Assembly: GCF_004001065.1 (NCBI RefSeq)
Contig: NZ_BIML01000018.1
Span: forward strand, 1-64,000
DNA length: 64,000 nt
Reading direction: 5' to 3'
DNA from: Paenibacillus xylaniclasticus
Lineage (GTDB): Bacteria; Bacillota; Bacilli; Paenibacillales; Paenibacillaceae
Below are positions 1 through 12,000 of this stretch, piece by piece; the stretch's first letter is position 1; each line of letters starts with the position of its first letter. Both the position numbers and the translations under genes were made by a program. The notes beneath the pieces are model-generated. The model was not told the origin of the DNA. It worked only from the letters and a program-made list of their open reading frames with translations, and made no database searches.

Positions 1-3000
1 ACACTGTCGAGATAGCGGTTGTCCGTGTCGCACAGCTTCTCCAAAATTCGGACATAGAGCGTGAAGACCGTTTCCATATCCTGTTCATAGAAGTATTGAG
101 GCGAATATTTGATCTGGACGTTCATTCGTTTGCCGCTGCGGTGCACCTCCACGTCGAGCAGCGTGTTGGTCATTTCCGCACCCTCCAGCTCTAAGCCGTC
201 CGCTTCCTCAGGACGGACGCCGCCTCCAGCTTCGGAATAATCCACAACGTGAAAATCGGTATAATTGAACAGGATGTCGAAGATCGGATTGAGCGCAGCG
301 TCGGTTTTTTCCCCAATCATTCGTGCAATATCGCTCAAAAACAGCTCATGAGCTTTCATTTGGTATAACGTATCCGAGACTCGTCGCAGCAGCGCCTGCT
401 TCTCCTCCCGTTTTCCCAGTTGTATTCGCATCGGTAGCGAATTTAAGAAGCAGCCCAAGATTCGATCTCCATCCTGAACGGCTGGTCGGTCGTGAGAGAC
501 GACTCCTGTGACGACGTCCTTCTCGGCTGTCACGATCCGCAGCAGGTAGAGATGGGCAGCAAGGCACAGATCTTTGACGTGACAGCCGTAATGTGATGCG
601 CTCTCCTCTAGCTTGCGTACCATCGACTCCTTGACCGTTCGATTAATGATGGAACTTGGCAGCGTGTTCGCGAGCATCTTGCGTCCGATATTGAACGGCA
701 GCTTACCACGCGTATAGCCGGATAGATAGTTGTGCCAATAATCGACCGTCTGCTCGTCTGTCATTTTGTAAGCGTTCAGCGCCACATATTCTTTGTAGGA
801 GGTGCGGAGTGCAGGCAGCTTGTCGACATTAGGTGCTGTTGTAACGTCTTCCCAAGCGTCAGCTTGGTTGTACAGCTCCATGAACTCCTGCTGGAATACG
901 GCAACACTCCACCCGTCGAGCGCAGCATGGTGGAAGGAAAGCAGGATGACCGCCTCTTCGTCACCTGTCTGGAATATGCGAAGTCTCCACAGTAATCGAT
1001 CATCCGTTAAATATTTGTCCGCTAGATCTTGCTGGCGTGAAGCTTCGATATGCTGCTTCTGATGCTCTATCGACAAATGGCGGATATCTTCGATCGTAAG
1101 ATCAGGCTCTACCTGTCCATAGACGAGCTGAACTGGCTCGGAGAAATGAACCGTATCGAATACGGTTCGCAGAATGTCATGTCTGGCGGTGAGCATCCGG
1201 GTGACCTGCTGCATCCTTATAGTGTTGAATGGTGAGATTGTTGCCCTAAAGAAGAACTGGTCATGATAAATCGGTTCATTCGGCTTCAGCTTCGAATAAT
1301 AAACCATGCTCGACTGGATCTTACTCAGCGGGTAGTAATCCGTTACACCGCGCTGCAAGTAATGCTGTAAGCTTGCTTCCTTGCGGATCTGCTCCTGAAA
1401 TTTCCGGACAAGCTCTAACCCTTGCTCCAATTGCACATTCGTGCGGCCAAATTCAATCTGCTTCATATAATCTGCAATTTCTCGAATGGACTGATAGGTG
1501 TACAGCTCCCTGAGCTCGACTTGGATGCCGAATACTTGATGAATTCGGTTAGCGACTCGGATCAGCTTGATCGAATCTCCGCCAATTTGAAAGAACGGAT
1601 CATGAACTCCGATGCGGCCTCCCCCTAGCACCTCGCTCCATATATTCGTGAGCATCCATTCTTGCGCGGTCTCGGGCTCGGCATAAGGAGCGGCTCCCTG
1701 CGACAGATCAGGAGCTGGCAGCGCCTGTCGATTAAGCTTACCGTTCGGCGTTAGCGGCAGACGATCCATGCTTACGAAATAGGCAGGGATCATATATGCC
1801 GGCAGACTATGGGCAAGATGCTTCCGATATTCATAGGCCGAAATATTTTGCTCCGCGACAACATAGGCAACCAGATAGCTCGTCCCGTACTCGTCGGTCC
1901 GGTCGATGACAGTCGCTTCCCGCACAAGCTCATGCGAAAGCAGCTTTTCTTCAATTTCGCCCAGTTCAATCCGGTTGCCGCGTATTTTGACCTGATGATC
2001 CATCCGGCCCAAATATTCGACATGACCGTCCGGCAGCCACCTAGCGATATCTCCGGTGCGGTACATTCGTTCATCTGGCCTCATAACATCGGCTACGAAT
2101 CGTTCCTCTGTCAACTCCGGCCGTCCTAAATATCCTCTAGCTAGACCGACGCCTGCGATGCACAGCTCACCAGGTATGCCGACCGGCAGCGGACGTAAAT
2201 AACGGTCCACCACGTACAAGCGGATGTTGTCGATCGGTTTCCCAATCGGTATACGATCAAGGCCTGCCCTGCAGTCGAATGCGGATACATCCACCGTCGC
2301 TTCCGTCGGTCCGTACAGATTGACGAGTTGAACCCCTTGTCCGCCCAGAAGGTCATAGAAGCGCTCTACTTGTCCTTTCAGTAATGCCTGACCGCTGGCA
2401 AAAACATGCTTTAAGCTGCCCAAGCCATCTCTTGCATCCCGATGAGTATCTAGGTAATCCAGGAATGCTCCAAGCATCGGCGGAACGAAGTGCATCGTAG
2501 TGACATGATGCTCTGCTATTGCAGCAGCGATTTGAGCCGGGTCCTTCTCCCCGCCAGGCGTCAGCAGGCAAACAGCGGCTCCGTACCACGACCACCAGAA
2601 CAGCTCCCATACCGACACATCGAAGCTAATTGGTGTTTTCTGAAGTATGACATCTCCCTCGGTAATCTTGTACTTCTTCTGCATCCAATGCAGACGGTTG
2701 ATGACAGAATGATGCTCAATCATGACGCCCTTTGGCTTACCGGTGGAGCCCGAGGTGTAGATCACGTAAGCGAGATCGCTTGGTCTACTGACGGCCTCCG
2801 GATTGTAGTTAGGCTGATCGCGGAAGCTGTCCTCTCTTAGCTCCAGCACTTCCCCTTCGAACCATTCCATTCCGTCCACGTTCGAGAGCAACACCATCGC
2901 TGCGCTATCCTCAAGCATGAAACGAATCCGCTCCACAGGATAAGCTGGGTCTAGCGGCAAATAAGCTCCGCCCGCCTTCAAAATACCGAAAATGCCTACC

Positions 3001-6000
3001 ATCATATCTACAGAACGTTCCGTCATGATTCCAACGATTGAATCGGCCCGCACACCGCAGCTTCTCAGCTTATGAGCCACTTGGTTTGCCCTCGCATTAA
3101 GCTCGGCATAAGTTATCCGCTCTTCCCCGAAGATGATTGCTGCCGCATCGGGCGAACGTTCAACTTGCTCTTCGAACAGCCTGTGAACGGTTGACTCAGC
3201 GGGATATGCGGCTGCAGTCTGATTAAACAGCTCCAACACGGTATGCTGTTCGTGCTTGGTCATGATGCTTATATCTTTGAGCTGTCGATCCGGCTCCTCA
3301 ACTACCGACTGAAGCAGCTGTACGAAGTGATCAGCCATACGTTCAGCCGTTTCCTGCTTATATAAATCGGAAGCGTATGTCAAATTAGCCTGCAGCCCGT
3401 CTGCATCCTCCGTGAGCGTCAATGTCAAATCAACCTTGACGGCTCCAGGGTCCGCCTCCATCGTCTCGATGCTTAGTCCATCCGTTGAAACCGAAATCGA
3501 TTTCGTGTTCTGGAGCACAAGCATGACATTAAATAGTGGATTGCGGCTGACATCTCTAGGCAGCTGCAAGGCTTCCACCAGCTCCTCGAACGGGTAAGCT
3601 TGGTGCTCGAACGCTTCCAGCGTCCGCTCCCCTACCTCGGCCAGAAACTTACGAAATGTTTTGCTTCCTTCCGGAAAGCTTCGCAGCGCCAAAGTATTTA
3701 TGAATACACCGATGAGCGGCTCCACATCTGGATGCTCCCGTCCCGCTACCGGACTCCCAACGACGATGTCCTGTTCACCCGTATACTTGAACAGCAGCAC
3801 GTTAAAAGCAGCGAGCAGTGTCATATACAGTGTGACGTCCTGTTTCCGAGCCAGCTTTTTGATCCCATCCGTCAGCAGACGGTCGATTCTAAAGTGTACT
3901 TGACCTCCCTGGAAGCTGTTCACACTTTGTCTCGGATAATCCGTCGGCAGCTCCAGAAGCGGAACGCCGTCTCGGAATACATTCATCCAGTAATCCAGGT
4001 GTGGCTCCAATGCCTGCCGGTAAGACGGGCTCTGCTGCCATTGTGTATAGTCTTTATATTGGATCGGAAGAGCTTGGAGCTCTTGCCCTTGATACAACTC
4101 GACAAATTCATGCGCCAGCAGCTGCAGCGAGACTCCATCAGAGATAATGTGATGCATATCGAATAGAAGCAGATAACGGTCGGTTTCCAACGTGACTAGA
4201 CTTACCCGAAGAAGCGGAGCTTTCGACAAGTTGAACGGTCGGATAAAACGATGCAATATCGCCGCTTCTTCCTCACCCGACGCTTCAATAAGCTCGATTC
4301 GGAATGGCACCTCTTCTTCAATTTTCTGTACGACTGCTCCGTTTACTATCCGAAATGCCGTCCGCAACGACTCATGGCGGTACAGGATGGTTCGAAGCGC
4401 CTCATTGGCTTTCTCAAGATCGAAGTGCCCTTCTATTCGAAGTGCTCCCGGCATGTTATAGCTTAGTCCGCCGCCTGTTAGCTGACTTGAGAGATAAATT
4501 CGTTGTTGAGCGGAGGAAACGGGATAATGCTCACGTATATCGGCTTTAGGAATTGGTGCAAAAGCGCCAATCGTACGGGATTCCACGAGCTGTGCCATAC
4601 TTTCGAGCGTTGGGTGCCGGAATATATCTTGAATGGAAAGCTGAACGAACAGATCTCGGCTGATCAAGCCCGAAAGGCTCGCGGCCGTTAAGGAATGGCC
4701 GCCAATGTGAAAGAAATGATCGTCTGTACCGACCTGCTCAAGCCTTAACACACTCTTCCAAATATCGGCAAGCTTTCGTTCCGTTAAGCTGCGGGGTGCT
4801 TTGTATGTTTTCTCTCGAAGCGCTTTCCGATCTGGCAGCGGAAGCGCTCTGCGGTCTACTTTTCCGTTAACCGTAAGCGGCATACGATCCAGCTGGACGA
4901 AGAAGGACGGAATCATATAGGCTGGCAGCTTCTCTCCGAGCATTGCTCTGAGTTCTTCCGGTACAAGCTTGCGCGGCGCCACAACGTAGGCGCATAAATA
5001 TTTTCCTCCCTCTACATCATCCAGTGCCAGCACGACGGCTTCGCTAATCGGCTTGATGTTAAGAAGATGTGATTCAATCTCCCCTGGTTCCACTCGGTAG
5101 CCTCTAATTTTCACTTGCTGATCGATTCGGCCTAAGTATTCCAGCGTGCCGTCGGGCAGCCGTCTTGCCAAATCCCCCGTACGATAGATTCGTTCATCGG
5201 CAGAAAGCGGATGAGGAACGAATCGCTCATCGGTTAGCTCAGGACGGTTAATGTACTCTCGTGCAAGCCCGGCACCGCCGATGCACAGCTCTCCTATCGC
5301 ACCGTCGGGAAGCGGACATCCGTTACGATCAAGTATGAATATTGAGGTGTTCGCAATCGGCATACCTATAGGCGGCACACTTGGAATGAATGCGTCCTGA
5401 CCCTTTACGGCATGAGCGGTTACGACATGCGTTTCGGACGGTCCATAGTGGTTGTGGAGGATGACTCCATTCTCTTGTAAATATGACCTTAGGAGCGGAT
5501 GGATGACCAGCTGTTCCCCGGCGACCACCAGATGCTTCACACAGCTAAGAGACAATTGGTCCAGAAGCATCTTCATCGAGGCGATGAATTTAAGATAGGC
5601 CGTTGGAAGGAATACGATGTCTGCTTTGCTGCTTACGATCTCTTCGATGAGCGCCTTGGGCAGCTTCTTCAGCTCTTCAGGTATGATGTGAAGTCTTGCT
5701 CCGTTCAGCAGTGCAGTGAAGATCTCCTGATAACAGACATCAAAGCTCATGGACGCGAACTGCGTAATTCTAGTAACCCCTTCTACTACAGGAATATGGT
5801 CGGTTTGCCATTGCATCAGATTGACGATCGTTCGATGCTCGAGCAGAACGCCTTTCGGAACCCCAGTTGACCCGGAGGTATAGATAACATATAAGGCATC
5901 CGTGCTCTTGCTGTTCGTATTCAGATTGGTACTCGGCATGCTGATCGATTCTCTCTCAGCAGCTTCTGCAAGAAGCAGAACCGCATCTCCTAGCACAGCC

Positions 6001-9000
6001 TGATCTGCAGGGGTCTCAGAAATAACGAGCACCGGTTGGCTGTGATCCAGTATATAGCGTATTCGGTCGGCCGGGTTGTCCGGATCGATTGGCAAAATAG
6101 CTCCGCCTGCTTTCAATACCGCCATCACAAATTCGATATAACGTGCGGATCTGTACATCATCAAGCCAACGATTCGATCTCTGCCAACTCCTCGCAGCTC
6201 CAGTACGCGAGCAAGCTGGTTAGACCGTTCGTTTAGCTCACGATAGGTCACTCTTATCCCATCCGCTTCTACTGCCACTGCATCCGGTGTCCGTTCCGCC
6301 TGTAATTCGAACATTTCGTGCACCGTCTGGTTATTCGAATAGTCTGTGTCTGTGCGAAGCTGATAACGTGACTGCTGACGAATGAATGCTTGCTCGGACA
6401 ACAGCTCGAAATCCCCGATGCTCATCTCTGGACGGTGGGCGATCTGATTCAGTACATGAACTAAGCTATCGGAAATTCCCTCCACCACCTGTGGATCATA
6501 GACATTACCGTTATATAGAAAACGGAATCTCAGCTCTTCGCCGGCAAAGATGATTAGATTGAGGTCATAGTTGGTCTGCTCGTGAATGGAAAGGTCAGAG
6601 CAATGCAGGCCCGTCTCCGTCCGCTCTCCCAGCTTGCTTACATTGTCCGATAACGGATAGTTCTCGAACACCAGCACATGGTCAATGAGCACTTGATCTT
6701 GTTTCACTTGGGCTTGAATCTCATATAGCGGATAATGGTCGTGCGCATGAGAATCGATCGCCTGATGTTGAACCTTTCGCAACACCATTGCTGCGCTTTC
6801 TTCAGGGCTGCAAGCAACTCGTACCGGGATAACGTTAATACACAGACCGATCATTTGGTCGATCTCCGGAATTTCAGCCGGTCGTCCGGAAACGATGCTT
6901 CCGAATACGACATCCTCCGTCCCGTTATACTTCTGCAGCACAATTGCCCAGGCGGTCTGCAGTACCGTGTTCAGCGTAACGCCTTGCTGCTTGGCGACGA
7001 TACTGATCTGTTTCGTGAGGCTTATGCCAATTTCGGTCTCCAACACTTGAGCTACGTGTCCGGCTCGCTGGTCTGCGTCCATACGTTTGGGCAAGGTGGA
7101 GATTCCTTCATAACCTTGCAAATAAGTGCGCCAGTATGCCCCTGCTGCTTCAGTGTCCCTGTTCGTCAGCCAGGACAGATAGCTGTGATATGGAACAGCT
7201 GCAGGCAGATCCGGCTGGCATCCCTTGCGGTAGGCCGAATAGTGTGTGAAGACCTCCTGTATCAGCAGAGCAAGGCACCATCCATCCAGTACAATATGAT
7301 GATGGCTCCAGACCAATTGATACTCTGTCTCTCCCTTGCGGATAACCGATACTCGCATCAGCGGGTCGGCCGCCAAATCAAACCCTTTGCTGCGATCGTT
7401 CGTGACATATTGATATATATACTGCTGCTGTTTATCCATTGTCATCTCTTGTATATCTTCATAGTGGAAGAGGATCTCTCGGTCCTGATATACAATTTGA
7501 AGCGGTTCTTCTCGTCCGTTCATAAGAAAATTCGTTCTGAGCGCATCATGACGACGGGTTACCGCATTCCAGCTGGAACGGAACAGCTCAATCTCTAATG
7601 CTCCTTGCAGCGTCAGACTGATTTGCTGAACGAAGGCTTCCGGCTCATTGTCAACTAGCGAGTGGAACAGCATCCCTTTCTGCATCGGGGTTAATGGGTA
7701 TATATTCTCAATTGTTCTGCTGACTATGCTGCCGAGACGCTCTGTGAGCTCCTCCAATTCATCGATGGATATGCCATCTGCCACAATGTCGCTAGGTGTC
7801 AATTCCGGCTGTTGCTTGGCTGAACAGTGCAGGAGCACCTCGCTAAGCGCTTTGCGCAGCTCAGTGGCCAGCTTCTCAATCGTTCCACGGCGATACTGCT
7901 TCGAGCTGTAGCTGATCTCCATCGTTAGTTGGCCATTCTTAACGGCACCGATTAGCTCCAGCACGTATTTGCGTACAGATCGGACATCAATCCGAGCTCC
8001 CCCATCGTATGGAGAGAGCTTGAGCTGTAGTGCGCTGCTCTGAAGATCGTGGTCGAGCTGTCCCAAGTAGTTAAACAGTATTTCCGGTCTTGCTTGGAGA
8101 TGGTGACTTCTATTCGATTGTGTCGATGAAAGATATCTTAAGATCCCGTAACCGATTCCTTTATTCGGAATGGAGCGAAGCTGCTCCTTCAGCGCTTTAA
8201 TCTGGTGACGAAGAGATGAGTTAGCTTGATTGCTCAGGACGACAGGATAGATGCTCGTGAACCAACCAACAGTCCTAGAGAAATCATGGCCAGGGAAAAT
8301 CCCTTCTCTTCCGTGTCCCTCCATGTCGATTGTTAACTCACTTCGCCCGCTCCATGTACAGATCGCTGTACTTAATGCGGTAAGCAGCAAATCGTTCACT
8401 TCTGTGTTATAGGCACGATGAGCATCTTTAAGCAGAAGCTCTGTCTCTTCCCGAGACCAAGTAATCTCAACCGTCTCTGTGTCGCATACAAGGGAAGCTG
8501 ACTCATCCATATCCTTAGGAAGCTTACACGTACAAGTTTGCTCGATATCCAGCCAGTATGGCAGCTCCTTGTATACAGCTTCGGCAGCTGCATAATCGTG
8601 AAGCTGATTGGCCCATGTCTGGAAGGAATCGGTCTTCAGCGGGAGAGTCGGCTCCTCGCCTCGCAGCGCTTGATCATACGCTTGACTCAAATCCTCCAGC
8701 AAGATGCGCCACGAATATCCGTCAACCGCCAAGTGATGAATGACAATCAGCAGATGATCGCCGTCGGGACATTGGAAGAGTGCGAGCCTCATGAGCGGAC
8801 CGTTATTTAGATCAATGTTTGCTTGAAGCTCGGAAGCTCGCGCTTGAACCATCTCTACGCTGAAGCTTGATCCTTGGCAATCTATTACTTCGAGGCTGTA
8901 AAGCTCCCCTTCATCGGCTCCACGGTTCCACAGCATCCAGCCTGCTTGTTCTCTCCGCATTATAATTCTTAAAGCATCGTGATGGTTGACAATCTTCTCC

Positions 9001-12000
9001 AAGGCACGACTCAATGCATGGATGTCGAACCGCTCTTGACGGTATAAGAAGATGCTCTGGTTAAAATGGTGAAGCGGTTCTGTTGTTCCCTCCATATACC
9101 AGGAGATAACAGGTGTCGGCTTCACCTCTCCGATCGTTGCTCGCTGGTCGGTCGCATAGGTCAGTGGCGTTAGCCTTAAGCTCATTTGCTCCAGAATAGG
9201 ATAGGTAAAAGCATCTCTCATCTCCAGCTTGTATCCAGCTTGAGCGAGCTTAGAGATCACCTGGAGAATTTTGATTGAATCTCCGCCTGATTCGAAGAAA
9301 TGATTCTGTACGCCGATATTTGGGTGTCCAAGTACGGAGGAACAGATGGAGACGAGCGCCTTCTCCTCCGGCGTCCGGGGAGCTCTATCGGTTGCTTTGG
9401 TCGTTAAGAGGTCTTCCGGCTGAGGAAGTGCTCTGCGATCCAGCTTGCCGTTCGGGCTGAGCGGCATACTTGGGAGCTGGATGAAGTATGCCGGAATCAT
9501 GTAGCTCGGCAGCCGCCCGGTCAGAGCGCCTCTCACTTCGCTTGATGGAAGCTCTCTAGCCGCAGTGTAATAGCCGCATAGCTGCTTATGTCCGGTGTGA
9601 TCATCCCTAATGATGACGGCTGCTTCTAGTACATCCGCTATTTGCAGCAGCTGTGCCTCAACTTCTCCCAGCTCAATCCGATAGCCGCGAACCTTCACCT
9701 GACTATCCATCCTGCCGAGGTACTCGATATTTCCATCCGGAAGCCATCTCGCAAGATCTCCGGTTCTGTACATTCGCCCTCCGGCCTCGAATGGATTGCT
9801 CACGAACTTCTGATCTGTCAACTCAGGCCGGTTAAGATAACCACGTGCAAGTCCTGCTCCGGCAATGCATAGCTCGCCAACAGCGCCGATTGGCATAAGC
9901 TGCATTTGCTCTCCTACAATGTATAGTTTCGTATTGTCAATCGGCTTACCAATCGGAACAATATCCAGTCCCGGTGTACAGTCGAAATACGTTACATCGA
10001 CTGTCGCCTCCGTTGGACCATACAAATTGATGAGGGCTGCTTCCCAGCCTTTAGCCTCAGTCAGGTCGTAAAAGCGGTTTACCTGTCCGATGTGAAGCGC
10101 TTCTCCGCTCGTAAATACTCGCTTGACACTGGATAGATCAGCCGAGAATGTTCCGTACTCGACAGCCTCCAGCCAAGCATTAAGCATGGAAGGTACAAAA
10201 TGAAGCACCGATACGCGCGATGCGGCAATCGTCTGCATCAGTACAGCAGGGTCCTTCTCCCCGCCAGGCTCTAATAGGCATACACTAGCGCCGTTAAAGG
10301 CCCACCAGAAGAGCTCCCATACGGATACATCAAAGCTTAACGGCGTTTTCTGAAGCAGGACATCCTTAGCTTGAAGCGGGTATTGGCGCTGCATCCATAC
10401 TAACCGATTGACCACGGCATGATGCTCAATCATGACGCCTTTCGGCTGTCCTGTAGAGCCCGAGGTGTAAATGATATACGCCAGGTCGGACCCGCTGATG
10501 CCAGATTCAGGATTGCATGAAGGCCAATCGCCGTTCCCATCATCATGCAGCGCAAGAATCTTGCAAGCCGCACCTACGCGAGTTTCGAATACGTTTTCGA
10601 CAAGGAGCAGCTGCGCCCCGCTATCCCGCAGCATATATGATATTCGCTCTTGCGGATAATCAGGATCGATAGGCAAGTAAGCTGCGCCAGCTTTCAGAAT
10701 GCCATAAATGCCAACTAACATTTCGAGCGAACGGGCTGCCATAACCGCCACGTTATGGCCCGGCAGAACACCTTCTGCGCGAAGCCTATGAGCCAGTTGG
10801 TTAGCTCTGGCATTTAGCTCCCGATAAGTAAGCTTCTCCTCCTGATACACAGCGGCTATTGCGTCCGGCGATTTTGCAGCCTGTTCCTCAAACATAGAGA
10901 CCAGAGTACGTTCGGAAGGATAAGGGATGGAGGTTTGATTGAATCCGTCCAAACGCTGCCGCTCATCGGGAGTGACGATCTCAATTTCTGAAAGCTTCAG
11001 ATCAGTGGATCGCAGCACTTGGTTAATAATATGCTGGATTCTCTTATGCACCATAATGATGTCCGGCTCTGAGTATAGTTCTGTTTTGTAGTCGTAGATC
11101 ATAATGATTTTCTGCTCATGCCGTTCTGCAATCGTTAAGGTAAGGGATTCCTCTTGACTGCCGGAATGGTGCCAATTCGTAACGATTGGCTTGCCATGTA
11201 ACGAAGGAATGAATCGATAGTTGAGGAAATTGACACTGTACTCGAACAGCCGGGTTAACTCAGGATTTGTCCTTTTGAGTGCGGGAACTAATAGATCGTA
11301 CGGGTATTTCTGGTTGAAGTAGCAGCGTTGAAGCTCGGCATGTACGTATGCCAACAGCTCACTTACCGATTGATCCGGGCTGCTGTTCAATCTGACAGGC
11401 ATGGTGCTGGTACACATGCCGAACAGCTCGCGCGCCTCCCGATTTGATCGGTTATATACAGGTGTTCCAAGCGTAAGGTCCCGGCACCGCTCCACCTGAT
11501 TGAGATAAATATAAAAGATCGACATGAAGAAAGTAGGAACGGTAATGCCCTTCTCCTGAACAAAGCTTTTGATATTGGCATCTTGCTGCTCATCCAGCAC
11601 GAAGAAGGTCCGTGATGCAGCTAGAGACGCAGATGGCTTGGGAAGATGTTCAGGCAGCGATTGGAACTTGTTCAGCCAAAACTGCTCATGGCGTTCGAAA
11701 CGTTTGGAGCTTAAATACTTTTGTTCACTCTCCATATAGCGAAGATAAGAGCCGCTTGGAACGGAATGGCTAGTGTCCTCTATGATGCTTTCTGCCTTAT
11801 TCATGCTCTTTATGTATTCGTTCCAAACGTAATCAATAAGTAAAGTGCTCGACCATCCGTCTGCAATGAGGTGATGAAATTTGGCGATGAACCCTCTTCG
11901 TTCTCCGAGTTCATAGAGATAAAATTTATAAAGCTCACAATGGGTCGGATCAGCTTGGAACGGTTCCTTCCGTTTCAGGAGCTCATCTAATCCGGACGGT

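Noticed and set aside
3600-4166. 188-codon plus-strand open frame inside the giant NRPS
   Set aside because: Antisense shadow of a condensation domain; no ribosome site or family features. The same holds for 6735-7598.
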